DNA of 8,006 nucleotides from Kiritimatiellales bacterium (GTDB lineage: Bacteria > Verrucomicrobiota > Kiritimatiellia > Kiritimatiellales > Tichowtungiaceae), in NCBI GenBank assembly GCA_041656295.1, contig JBBADV010000036.1:1-8006 (forward strand). The letters are read 5' to 3'. Within the stretch, counting starts at the first letter, position 1. Every line of letters begins with the position of its first letter. A program made the translations under genes and the position numbers. The notes beneath the pieces were generated by a model, which saw nothing but the letters and a program-made list of their open reading frames with translations, had not been told where the DNA came from and searched no databases. Shown in pieces: positions 1-6,290 of this stretch.

Positions 1-77
1 GTGTCATCCTTATGAGTCAACGAAACAATCCGCCCCCCTCTGCGGCCCGTGCTTCGGTGTCTTTTTTTATGAGTCAA
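1..77 (+). repeat. Direct repeat GTGTC-N(4-5)-TTATGAGTCAA
   Basis: The motif GTGTC, a short variable spacer, then TTATGAGTCAA occurs at 1-20 and again at 57-77. The 11-base core is identical at 10-20 and 67-77, and the two units are about 57 bases apart. Both start with TGT after the first G, which would suit an IS481-family terminus. It may be a duplicated left end of the element or a nested insertion; the sequence alone does not settle which. Confidence 0.5.
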
Positions 78-173
78 TTCGCGCCATACGAATATATCTG
101 CAACATCTGGACTTCTGATCCGGATCGGTTTAAGTTTGATCCGTTCCAGCACACTGCGGGACTAAACATCTAA
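69..173 (+). pseudogene. C-terminal fragment of IS481-family transposase
   Basis: From 84 the frame reads PYEYICNIWTSDPDRF and ends HTAGLNI before TAA at 171-173. This is the usual C-terminal tail of IS481-family DDE transposases and nearly matches the tail of the right-hand copy. ATG at 69 opens the frame just before the homologous part, and the same frame is open back to another ATG at 12. Upstream codons (MSQFA, and a Pro/Ser-rich stretch before) resemble no transposase segment. All catalytic residues are missing, so the fragment cannot transpose anything. The stop codon lies beyond the inferred element end and is supplied by flanking DNA. Confidence 0.75.
82..168 (+). repeat. Inverted repeat copy shared with 7359-7445
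   Basis: These 87 bases recur on the opposite strand at 7359-7445 with 4 substitutions (roughly 95% identity by eye). Each is the 3' end of an IS481-family element, and both 3' termini face inward. About 7.2 kb lies between them. The near identity implies a common and fairly recent source. Confidence 0.8.
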
Positions 174-189
174 TTTTATAATTCGATAT

Positions 190-213
190 TTGCAAACGCG
201 CCCGGCGGGCGCG
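190..213 (-). terminator. Candidate intrinsic terminator of the two-component operon
   Basis: Read leftward after the receiver stop codon, CGCGCCC (213-207), a 3-base loop and GGGCGCG (203-197) form a 7 bp all-GC stem followed by TTTGC. The T-tract is short and interrupted, so termination may be incomplete. A second, weaker 6 bp inverted repeat (ATAGAA/TTCTAT, 227-242) touches the stop codon. Position immediately downstream of the operon supports the call. Confidence 0.55.
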
Positions 214-241
214 CAATGATGAATCAATAGAAAACGTTCTA

Positions 242-613
242 TCACGCTGTTGCGAGGAGAGTTTTTACGGCATTGATTAATTCGGCAAGGGCAACAGGTT
301 TTTCAAGGGTTTTATTGGCGCCCATCTGTTCGGCTTGTGACAGGAAATTAAAGGGCGCCTCGCGCATGCCGCCGGAAATTGCAATGACAGGCAGGCCGGG
401 CGAATTCGCGCGCAATCGTTGTATCAGCTCAAGTCCGTCCATTTCCGGCATCATGATGTCGGTGATGACAAGGTCGGGCTCACGTTCTCTGGCGGCAGCC
501 AGACCTTCGTGTCCGTTGCCGGCAACGGCGACGGAGTAGCCTTCGATTTCGAGCACCTGCTGAAAGAGGCCGCGGACGGCTTCATTGTCTTCGATGATCA
601 GAATATGACCCAT
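242..613 (-). CDS. Stand-alone CheY-like response regulator receiver
   Basis: This 123-residue protein is a single receiver domain with no output domain, so it probably works by protein-protein contact or as a phosphorelay intermediate in the cytoplasm. The receiver landmarks are present: acidic pair E8-D9 in ILIIEDN, phospho-acceptor D52 in VITDIMMPEMDG, switch residue S80 in VIAISGG, and K105 in TLEKP. I chose ATG at 611-613 because AAGGA lies about 9 bases upstream and the protein then starts directly at beta-strand 1; an in-frame ATG at 664 would add 17 unneeded residues. It overlaps the kinase gene by 32 bases, implying translational coupling. It has the complete phosphorylation site that the kinase's C-terminal domain lacks, so it is the likely partner. 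The input signal is unknown. Confidence 0.9.
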   Translation of the reverse strand: MGHILIIEDNEAVRGLFQQVLEIEGYSVAVAGNGHEGLAAAREREPDLVITDIMMPEMDGLELIQRLRANSPGLPVIAISGGMREAPFNFLSQAEQMGANKTLEKPVALAELINAVKTLLATA

Positions 614-2213
614 GACGCAGATCCTTTTTGTCAGCGGATTTCTTGAGCGCAGTGTAAACGACATTCAATAATCCGGGAATGGAAAACGGTTTTTGCAGGA
701 AATAATATTCGTTGTGGTCAAGCTCTTCCCGCAATACGGGCGTATGATCGCGGCTGATGAAGAGCACAGGCATGTTCAGATTTTTTTCATGCAACTGGTG
801 CACCAGCTCAATGACAGTTTTATCCGGCAGGGCGGCGGCACATATGAACAGATCGAAGCCGGAGCTCCGGGCAACGGTTTGCAGTGCCTCTTTGACGGTA
901 CCGACGGTTGCGGTTTTATAACCGGCGGACGTTAAGGCCGGTCCGGCGGGGCTGCCCGCAGCGCAGTCATCGCTGAGAATAAGAATGGACTTTTCTTCGA
1001 CAGCGCAAATTCCGGGTGACGGATTCACTCCGGTTTCTTCAACATGATCCGCCGGCAGATAAACGTTGAAGGTGGTTCCGCTGCCGAGTTCGGTAAGGAT
1101 GGTAATCCAGCCGCCGGCATCTTTTACAATGCCGTACACAACGGCGAGTCCGAGTCCGGTGCCCTGATCAATCCCTTTGGTGGTGAAAAACGGCTCAAAG
1201 AGCCGTTCTTTTACTTTGTTGCTTATGCCGGTGCCGGTGTCACGAATGGAAATACAGACGAACGAACCGGGGCGGCCGGCGGGCATTGCGGCAGCGGCTT
1301 CAGGCTCGAGCGTGATGTTTTCTGTGGCGATGAGCAGATCGCCTCCGGCCGGCATGGCATCGCGCGCGTTCAGGGCGAGGTTCATGACAATCTGTTTTAT
1401 CTGATCATAGTCCGCGTGAACCGGATAGAGTTCCGGCGACAGATGAAACGTGCAGTTAATGCTGGTACCAAGCAGGCGGAGCAGCGGTTCGGTTTCGCGA
1501 ATCGGAACATTGAGATCAATCTGCCGTTTGCCGCCCGGTCCGGCGCGGCTGAATGACAGCAGCTGGCGCGTTACTCCGGCGGCGTGCCGGGCGGCTTTTT
1601 GAATCTCCAGCGCGTTTTTCTGTTCCGGTGTGCCGTCTTTCAGCCGCCGCAGCAGCAGGTCGCTGAAGCCGAGAATGGCCTGCATCACATTGTTGAAATC
1701 ATGCGCGACGCCGCCGGCGAGCTGTCCGACAGCATCCATCCGCTGATTCTGCAGGAAGGCGTTTTCAAACTGCTTTTTAACAGCGGCCTGTTCCGCCGTG
1801 CGCTGTTGAACTCTGTTTTTAAGCCGTGCAGCGCGCGTGGAAAAAACGGCAGTAAGAACCGTTAAGAGCAGCGTCAGCGCCGTCCCGGCCACCAACGTTA
1901 GAGTTGATATATGTTTGATACTGTGCAATTCAGTAGATGCGAAAAACAGATTGTGCAGCCGCCGGTATTCCGGCAGGTGCATATCATCCGCATGAAACGA
2001 AAATTTTCGCGCAGCCGGCGGCAAAATCGCCGTCGTCGCCGCATACGCCTGCCGGCCGGGCTCGCGCCGCAGCGGTTCTTTCGTGCACTGACCGTAAGCG
2101 CGACCGACCCCGAGTGCCGCCGGCGCCAGAATCAGTATCAGACCGGCATACATTCCGGCACACCGGAACTTTTTCATCTGCTTCAACAGACCGGAGCTTG
2201 CTGTTGTTTTCAT
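582..2213 (-). CDS. Membrane sensor histidine kinase with degenerate C-terminal receiver
   Basis: With the start at 2213 the protein has 543 residues. A signal-peptide-like or first membrane segment (about 19-36) and a second membrane helix (about 102-125) enclose a short, roughly 65-residue external loop with no recognised sensor fold. A linker leads to the dimerisation/phosphotransfer helix with H171 in GGVAHDFNN. The ATPase domain follows: N282 in NLALNARDA, D325 in DTGTGIS, LFEPFFTTK, then GTGLGLAVVYG. Residues about 409-522 look like a receiver (SILILSDD, LFIS, LQKPF), but the acceptor aspartate position is alanine (A459, in FICAAALPD), so it should not accept phosphate; it may be regulatory. 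The start is uncertain: ATGs at 2222, 2213 and 2177 are all possible, with only weak GGAA upstream, and 2177 gives the neatest signal peptide. The gene is first in a leftward operon with the receiver gene. Confidence 0.88.
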   Translation of the reverse strand: MKTTASSGLLKQMKKFRCAGMYAGLILILAPAALGVGRAYGQCTKEPLRREPGRQAYAATTAILPPAARKFSFHADDMHLPEYRRLHNLFFASTELHSIKHISTLTLVAGTALTLLLTVLTAVFSTRAARLKNRVQQRTAEQAAVKKQFENAFLQNQRMDAVGQLAGGVAHDFNNVMQAILGFSDLLLRRLKDGTPEQKNALEIQKAARHAAGVTRQLLSFSRAGPGGKRQIDLNVPIRETEPLLRLLGTSINCTFHLSPELYPVHADYDQIKQIVMNLALNARDAMPAGGDLLIATENITLEPEAAAAMPAGRPGSFVCISIRDTGTGISNKVKERLFEPFFTTKGIDQGTGLGLAVVYGIVKDAGGWITILTELGSGTTFNVYLPADHVEETGVNPSPGICAVEEKSILILSDDCAAGSPAGPALTSAGYKTATVGTVKEALQTVARSSGFDLFICAAALPDKTVIELVHQLHEKNLNMPVLFISRDHTPVLREELDHNEYYFLQKPFSIPGLLNVVYTALKKSADKKDLRHGSYSDHRRQ

Positions 2214-2500
2214 GAACTTCATTTTCCGGCATGGAACATAGCCCTGTTTTCTCCGGAAATGAACAGCAAAATCATGCGAACCGAACAGATGCAACGCAAC
2301 TTCTGGATGCGCGTTTCCGGCAGTTGGATATACAATCAGAAAATCCCTGCAAAAAATCAAAGGGTGTCAAAAAATATTTCGGGAGGGATGACGTTGATTC
2401 CGTCTATATACATTTTCGTGATTATTTTGCCGCTTCTGCAAAAAATCCGTTTCTAACAGGCACATCAGTGCTTATACTGATGGCTGTTCAATTGATAGAG
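2214..2500. promoter_or_regulatory. Divergent spacer between kinase operon and xerC
   Basis: No convincing gene lies in these roughly 290 bases, although both flanking frames stay open into it without family similarity. It must hold promoters in both directions. A perfect TTGACA on the minus strand (2370-2365) could serve the kinase, but I see no good -10 at standard spacing. On the plus strand TATACT (2473-2478) lies 22 bases before the xerC start, with only a weak -35 around 2450-2456. Both promoter assignments are tentative. Confidence 0.3.
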
Positions 2501-3478
2501 ATGAGTTCCGAACCAAAATCTGAAAAAAGTTTAACCATCGATCCGTGCATTGCACATTTTCTGCAGTTTCTGCAGGGCGAGAAAAATGCATCGGTGCATA
2601 CGGTAACGAACTATCTGAATGATATAAATCAATTCATTCAATTGATCTGGGGCGATGAACTACAGCCGCCGTACCGGTGGAAAGATGCAGACCGTTTTTC
2701 CGCGCGCAAATTTCTGGTGGAATTTCAAAAGCTGGAGATGGAACCCGCAACAACCCGCCGGAAACTTTCCGCGCTGCGTTCGTTTTATAAATTTCTGGTG
2801 CGCGAAGAATATGTACCGAACAATCCATTCAGCGGGCTGCTCCTGCCGAAAAAAGGCAGTTACCTGCCGGCAGTTTTGTCTGCCGGTGAAGTGGACCAGC
2901 TGCTCGCCGCACCGCGTGAAATGGGAAAAGCGGAAAAGAAAAAGACTATTTTTGATGAATATATTCCGGTGCGCGACACCGCAATTCTGGAAGTGCTTTA
3001 CAGCACCGGTATGCGGGTCGGCGAGCTGGTATCGCTGACCGAAGACCGGATTGAAATTCTTTCCGGTGTTGTGCGCGTGCATGGCAAAGGAAATAAGGAG
3101 CGGCTTTGTCCGCTGGGACGCCCCGCAGAAACTGCATTGCAGAATGCATTGTCGATGCGCGCCGAAGTCTGGAACTCGCTCGGGATTCCCGGCGATCGCC
3201 GGAATGTAATTTTTTTGAATAAACACGGCGGAAAAATTACGGCGCGTTCGATTGAACGGATGATGAAAAAATATGTTGTATACTGCGGATTAAAACCAAC
3301 GGTTTCACCGCATACACTGCGGCACAGTTTTGCCACGCACATGCTGGACAACGGTGCCGATCTGCGCAGCGTTCAGGAACTGCTGGGACATTCAAGCTTG
3401 TCTACCACGCAAATCTACACGCACGTTTCCATTGAAAAACTAAAACGTGTTTATGAGACTGCTCATCCGCGCGCATAA
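2501..3478 (+). CDS. xerC: XerC-type tyrosine recombinase
   Basis: This 325-residue protein belongs to the site-specific tyrosine recombinases that resolve chromosome dimers at dif together with XerD. The N-terminal core-binding domain (about 15-115) includes VTNYLNDINQF and KLSALRSFYKFLVREEYVP. The catalytic domain carries the whole active set: R172 (TGMRVGEL), K196 (HGKGNKER), H271 and R274 (HTLRHSFATHML), H297 (ELLGHSS) and nucleophile Y306 (TTQIYTHV). The ending VYETAHPRA resembles XerC rather than XerD, which usually ends HHPR. ATG at 2501 gives near-normal family length (about 300); the frame is open back to 2231, but those 90 codons resemble nothing. GATAGAG just before the ATG is a modest ribosome site. 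There is a charged insertion (GKAEKKKTIFDEYIP, about 142-156) before the first catalytic block. No dif-like site was recognised, and no mobile-element ends flank it, so a housekeeping role is more likely than an integrase. Confidence 0.9.
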   Translation: MSSEPKSEKSLTIDPCIAHFLQFLQGEKNASVHTVTNYLNDINQFIQLIWGDELQPPYRWKDADRFSARKFLVEFQKLEMEPATTRRKLSALRSFYKFLVREEYVPNNPFSGLLLPKKGSYLPAVLSAGEVDQLLAAPREMGKAEKKKTIFDEYIPVRDTAILEVLYSTGMRVGELVSLTEDRIEILSGVVRVHGKGNKERLCPLGRPAETALQNALSMRAEVWNSLGIPGDRRNVIFLNKHGGKITARSIERMMKKYVVYCGLKPTVSPHTLRHSFATHMLDNGADLRSVQELLGHSSLSTTQIYTHVSIEKLKRVYETAHPRA

Positions 3479-3602
3479 AAAAACTCAGTTGTGATAAACA
3501 GTCACGAAAATACGGTTCATGCCGTTTGCACAGTTCATCCACCGCAATCGCGTTATGATCGCAACCGGCACGCACGTTCGGACATGCAGCATGTTCAAAA
3601 GT

Positions 3603-4175
3603 TTACGTTTTCATATTGTATTCCGGCGCGAAAAGCGGTTGTGCTTCGCAGAGATTCAGCAGCACGGGATAAAGATCGTCATCCCGGTGATTGAAACGGT
3701 ATTCGCACTCTTTGAGATGCATGATAAATTTATTTACATCCATAGCATGAAATTTTAAAAACCGGCGGTATATTCTCCTCCAGAATTCCTCGATATCAGT
3801 AATAAGCGCGGAATGCTCGTGCAGGTGATACAGCCGGCACTGTTTATTACCGAAATGAATCTCAGCATGAGATCTGTTTTGAATCACACTGTCGCCGGCC
3901 GACAGTGTATAGACTTTCCCGTCGCACCAGACCACCCCGAAAACTGAATGTTCTTTGCCGGGGTCCGCAGCAGCAGTGCCGATCAACGGACTCTCCTGCT
4001 CGCACAGCGCAACAACCCGCTTCCGCAGTGCAATAAAAATCCGTTCGATAATATTCCGGCTGATGCTGGTAAACATTGCACTTTTAGAAACATTAATATC
4101 CATTGAAAAACATTTTATTACTTTTTTGAATTCTGCCTCGGAAAGCACAGACCGGTATATATATTTGTTTTTCAT
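3603..4175 (-). pseudogene. IS1016/IS1595-like transposase remnant, catalytically dead
   Basis: The frame is open for 190 codons from ATG at 4175 (TTG at 4184 would add three). The N-terminus (KYIYRSVLSEAEFKKVIKCF, then SISRNIIERIFIALR) matches the short helical region of IS1016-type transposases, and VFGVVWCDGKVYTL, DIEEFWRRIYRRFLKF and LKECEYRFNHR match their core and C-terminus. The family normally has an ExDESYFGG block with the first catalytic Asp before VFG; here it is replaced by GTAAADPGKEHS. About 20 residues between VYTL and DSVI are also missing, as is the TD of the second Asp. Only the final Glu region (DIEEFW, family NGIENFW) remains. The losses all keep frame and no stop codon interrupts. 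I found no terminal inverted repeats around it. It is most likely a decaying IS; a domesticated DNA-binding protein is a less likely alternative. Confidence 0.7.
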
Positions 4176-4420
4176 AATGATCAATCCGGAGCGGGACGAT
4201 GCGGCATGCCCTGTTTCCCCTCAAACCTTGTTTCGTCAGACGTTCCATTATTTTTGAAAGACTTGATCAGCATAATGAATATAACCGCGCATGCAATCAG
4301 GAACTTTTGAGACCTTTTCCATCACTTGATTGTGCTGACATCTTAAAGTTGCTTTTACGTTGAGAGGTTAAACTGTGAAAATTTCCGGCGCGGAAGGTCG
4401 ATGACTTTCATTAAACCTGT
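4176..4420. other. Spacer without a recognised gene
   Basis: Between the dead transposase and the AraC fragment I see no supported gene. There is a 5 bp hairpin, TTCCG-gcg-CGGAA, at 4383-4395 downstream of the AraC fragment, too small to call a terminator. No IS terminal repeats were recognised. Confidence 0.4.
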
Positions 4421-4683
4421 TCAGGTGCTTTGCGTGTACGATTTTCTGAATTCGCGCGGTGCAATTCCGGTATACTGCTTGAATTGCCGTGAAAAAAATA
4501 GACGGATGAATAACCCAGCCGCTCGGCAATTTGGCCGATGGTCAAACTGGATGTGAGCAGATAATTTTGCGCGCGTTCGATGCGAGCGGTGACGATGTTG
4601 TAATTCCCCCGCCATTCCGGCAGGAATCCTGTTCGCCGGGATTGGCTTTGACGGCGGTGCAAAGAGGTGTGTGAGCGGCTCAT
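4421..4683 (-). pseudogene. AraC-type HTH domain, truncated and frameshifted
   Basis: From about 4606 the leftward frame reads TARIERAQNYLL, then LTIGQIAERLGYSSVYFF, the typical linker helix and second helix-turn-helix of AraC/XylS regulators. It then runs out of homology after a run of seven T (plus-strand A 4492-4498). The continuation SRQFKQYTGIAPREFRKS lies in the other frame and ends at 4421. One more T would restore a continuous domain, so this is a single-base loss or a sequencing error. The ligand-binding domain and the first helix-turn-helix are absent. The frame extends upstream to ATG at 4683, but those ~25 residues (SRSHTSLHRRQ...) show no family match. The protein is probably non-functional even without the frameshift. 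Confidence 0.75.
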
Positions 4684-4720
4684 TAATAAACTGCGCCGAT
4701 GATCCGCTCCGGCGGCGGTT

Positions 4721-4891
4721 GTGTATGCCGGGGCTGGATCACCGCTACCGGTGGAAGTTCCGCTTGAAAATGATCATTTCTACATTCGCAAAGTCTGGGA
4801 AATCATAGTGCATGAAAAACGTCGGCAGCCGGTTCTTTTTTCAAAAAGCCTTGTTCAGAGCACAGTGTTTGAGGTAAGCTTGCCGGTATAA
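4721..4891 (+). CDS. Unrecognised short ORF, possibly a gene remnant
   Basis: A frame open from 4703 to TAA at 4889-4891 has no ATG; GTG at 4721 would give 56 residues. The peptide (SPLPVEVPLENDHFYIRK, then VLFSKSLVQSTVFEVSLPV) has a balanced residue mix and no low-complexity character, which looks more like real protein than noise. The same frame upstream of TGA at 4700 also reads protein-like for a short way (CKEVCERLINKLRR). I do not recognise the family. It lies in the degraded stretch beside the AraC fragment and 15 bases before the next gene, so it may be the tail of a deleted gene. No good ribosome site precedes the GTG. Confidence 0.3.
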   Translation: MYAGAGSPLPVEVPLENDHFYIRKVWEIIVHEKRRQPVLFSKSLVQSTVFEVSLPV

Positions 4892-4906
4892 TTAAAGGAT
4901 TGAATT

Positions 4907-5248
4907 ATGGCTTCGAGCGATATTTATGAAATTAAAGAAAATCCGCGGGCGAAACCGGTCAAGTCGAACCGTTTCCGGCGCCACCGGCGCGAAAAAACAT
5001 TTTCTGAAGCCACTGAAGAAATTTCGTTGAATCATAAACGCCGGAGCAAAAACAGCGGGTTCCGGCGTTTCCGGCATCAAATGAAAAAGCCGGGCTACAG
5101 CCGCCGGTTCTGGCTGATTACAATTGGCATTATTACTACGGCAGTGCTTGCTATCTTTATCTGGGATCAGTTTTTCCGTTACCCGGAAGAAGCAGAACGT
5201 ATGCCGGGACAGGAAAAATTTTATCACCGTATTCCGCGGTACGACTGA
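4907..5248 (+). CDS. Small basic single-pass membrane protein, unknown function
   Basis: The 113-residue protein starts at an ATG preceded by AAAGGA with a 6-base gap, a good ribosome site. Residues 1-65 are strongly basic and hydrophilic (NRFRRHRREK, NHKRRSKNSGFRRFRHQMKK). One hydrophobic helix follows (about 68-86, FWLITIGIITTAVLAIFIW), then a short C-terminal tail ending YHRIPRYD. By the positive-inside rule the basic N-terminus should be cytoplasmic and the tail external. There is no signal peptidase site and no recognised domain; the basic arm could bind nucleic acid or acidic lipid, but that is inference. It converges on the site-2 protease gene. I do not recognise a family. Confidence 0.7.
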   Translation: MASSDIYEIKENPRAKPVKSNRFRRHRREKTFSEATEEISLNHKRRSKNSGFRRFRHQMKKPGYSRRFWLITIGIITTAVLAIFIWDQFFRYPEEAERMPGQEKFYHRIPRYD

Positions 5249-5260
5249 AAAGAGAGACAC

Positions 5261-5296
5261 GAAATTTAAGACCGGCAAAAGAGGGTTTTAAATTTC
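5261..5296. terminator. Hairpin between convergent genes, candidate bidirectional terminator
   Basis: GAAATTTAAGACC (5261-5273) pairs with GGTTTTAAATTTC (5284-5296) across a 10-base loop, giving a 13 bp stem with one G-T wobble; the outer 9 bp are a perfect palindrome. It begins 12 bases after the membrane-protein stop and lies about 80 bases past the protease stop on the other strand, the expected place for a shared terminator. The stem is AT-rich and no clear T-run follows on either side, so intrinsic termination is not assured. Confidence 0.4.
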
Positions 5297-5373
5297 AGGT
5301 TTACCGCTTTGCTGCCCCGGCGTTGTCGAGCCCTTCTTCGCTTTAAATCAGGTTCTGATATTCAAGCCTTCCG

Positions 5374-6237
5374 TCAACCCTCGTTCCAGTTTTTAAACAA
5401 ATCGTTGAAAAAGCTGTTGGTTTTCTGCTGCCATGTTTTCCAAAACGGCTGCGGTTTTGCGGCGTACGGCGGCGGACTGACTTCAATATCAGGTTCATCA
5501 AGCGTAACCCACTGCCGCTGCGCATGCATCATTGCCACGGACCGGTATTCTGCTCCGGCGGCCTGATAGATAAAAATTGCGATCAGAATTAAAATCCAAT
5601 TCCACGTCATCAGTCCGAAAACTCCAAATACAACCGCCATAATTTTCCCGATGCGCACGGCAAGTCCGGTGGCCTTTAACAGTCCGAGTTTCGGCGTCAT
5701 CACCGCACGAAAAATGCGTCCGCCGTCCATCGGAAACGACGGCAGCAGATTGAAGAGGCAGAGCATCAAATTAATTCCGGCGAGCGAAGCCAGCAGCGGG
5801 CTGACCGGTGCCAGAAAAATAAAAAACACAAACAGCAGAAAACTCGTTACCGGACCGGCGAGTGCAATGAGCAGCTCACTTTTGGCGCTGGTCGGCAGTC
5901 CGCTCATTTTGGCAACACCGCCGATCGGCAGCAGCAGGATTTCATGTACACGGCAGCCTTTTTTGATTGCAACCCATGAATGGCCGAGTTCATGTGCAGC
6001 AACGCAGCCAAAAAGGCCGGCGGCCAGCAGAACGCCGTACAATCCGCTGGCAAATGCAATTAGAATCAGCAGAATGATCAATGTAATGTGAATACGAATC
6101 GGAATTCGCATTACAGTGGTCAATAAATAGGAAGATTTAATCATATGCGGAGTTTCGGCGGTGGCGGGGAAACTGTCAAGGCACAATGGAAACAGCAGGC
6201 GGTAAATTAAAATTATCCTGCTGTAAATTTTCAACAT
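5374..6237 (-). CDS. Site-2 protease family (M50) intramembrane metalloprotease
   Basis: The 287-residue protein is a polytopic zinc metalloprotease that should cut a substrate inside the membrane. Zinc ligands and catalytic Glu sit in AAHELGHSW (H82, E83, H86). The second conserved motif is NLLPSFPMDGGRIFRA (N163, D171 as third zinc ligand). Membrane helices surround these, including about 51-76, 130-143, 193-211 and 213-226. IRIHITLIILLIL matches the first helix of this family. I chose ATG at 6237 because AAAGGAG lies exactly 7 bases upstream. This leaves a hydrophobic N-terminal extension of roughly 40 residues before the usual family start (MRIPIRIH), resembling a signal peptide or extra helix. 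There is no CBS or PDZ domain; the C-terminal ~55 residues form a soluble tail. The gene is divergent from gapA with a 111-base gap. The substrate is unknown; no sigma or anti-sigma factor is nearby. Confidence 0.85.
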   Translation of the reverse strand: MLKIYSRIILIYRLLFPLCLDSFPATAETPHMIKSSYLLTTVMRIPIRIHITLIILLILIAFASGLYGVLLAAGLFGCVAAHELGHSWVAIKKGCRVHEILLLPIGGVAKMSGLPTSAKSELLIALAGPVTSFLLFVFFIFLAPVSPLLASLAGINLMLCLFNLLPSFPMDGGRIFRAVMTPKLGLLKATGLAVRIGKIMAVVFGVFGLMTWNWILILIAIFIYQAAGAEYRSVAMMHAQRQWVTLDEPDIEVSPPPYAAKPQPFWKTWQQKTNSFFNDLFKNWNEG

Positions 6238-6244
6238 TTCTTCA

Positions 6245-6251
6245 CTCCTTT
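6245..6251 (-). promoter_or_regulatory. Strong ribosome-binding site deciding the protease start
   Basis: On the minus strand AAAGGAG precedes ATG at 6237 by 7 bases. The downstream in-frame ATG at 6144, closer to the usual family N-terminus, has no such site. This favours translation from 6237 and so the N-terminal hydrophobic extension. Confidence 0.7.
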
Positions 6252-6262
6252 GCTCCAATCTC

Positions 6263-6290
6263 TTGACTTGCTTCCGGCGATTCCTGTAAG
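6263..6290 (+). promoter_or_regulatory. Candidate sigma-70-type promoter of gapA
   Basis: TTGACT (6263-6268) is 5 of 6 to the -35 consensus. After a 16-base spacer TGTAAG (6285-6290) matches TATAAT at 4 of 6. Transcription would start near 6297, leaving a leader of about 50 bases before gapA. It is the best promoter-like pair in the divergent gap, but motif matching by eye is weak evidence. Confidence 0.4.

Larger units (their letters stand above)
1..168 (+). mobile_element. IS481-family element relic, internally deleted
   Basis: Bases 82-168 match, as an inverted copy, bases 7359-7445 of the larger IS481-type element at the right edge, with 4 mismatches in 87 bases by eye. The two copies stop matching contiguously after CGGGACTAAACA, so I place the element's 3' terminus at 168 (outward reading TGTTTAGTCCCGC). 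The rest of the transposase gene is missing: bases 1-80 hold only a short leader-like sequence with a repeated motif. The simplest reading is a relic of about 170 bases or less made by internal deletion, keeping a 5' end beginning TGTC (position 2 or 58) and the 3' end. The 5' boundary is uncertain because the window begins there and the right copy's 5' end is out of view. Confidence 0.6.

Noticed and set aside
1044..1556. Long plus-strand ORF (170 codons) inside the kinase gene
   Set aside because: It lies antisense to the ATPase and phosphotransfer domains, whose motifs are intact on the minus strand; no recognisable family on the plus strand.
2214..2360. Upstream extension of the kinase frame to a TTG at 2360
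   Set aside because: Places about 50 unrelated residues before a normal signal-peptide-like segment; later ATGs fit better.
2231..2500. 90-codon upstream extension of the xerC frame
   Set aside because: No family similarity, would make the protein far longer than XerC, and ATG at 2501 matches the family start.
2660..3226. 188-codon minus-strand ORF within xerC
   Set aside because: Antisense shadow of the recombinase; composition (Cys/His/Phe-rich) and absence of motifs indicate it is not coding.
3479..3602. Possible terminator after xerC (GTGA/TCAC near 3491-3505)
   Set aside because: Only 4 bp of stem and no T-run.
4887..4892. Perfect TATAAT before the small membrane-protein gene
   Set aside because: A start about 6-7 bases downstream would fall within the ribosome site at 4895-4899, and no -35 is seen at correct spacing; half of it is also the stop of the preceding frame.
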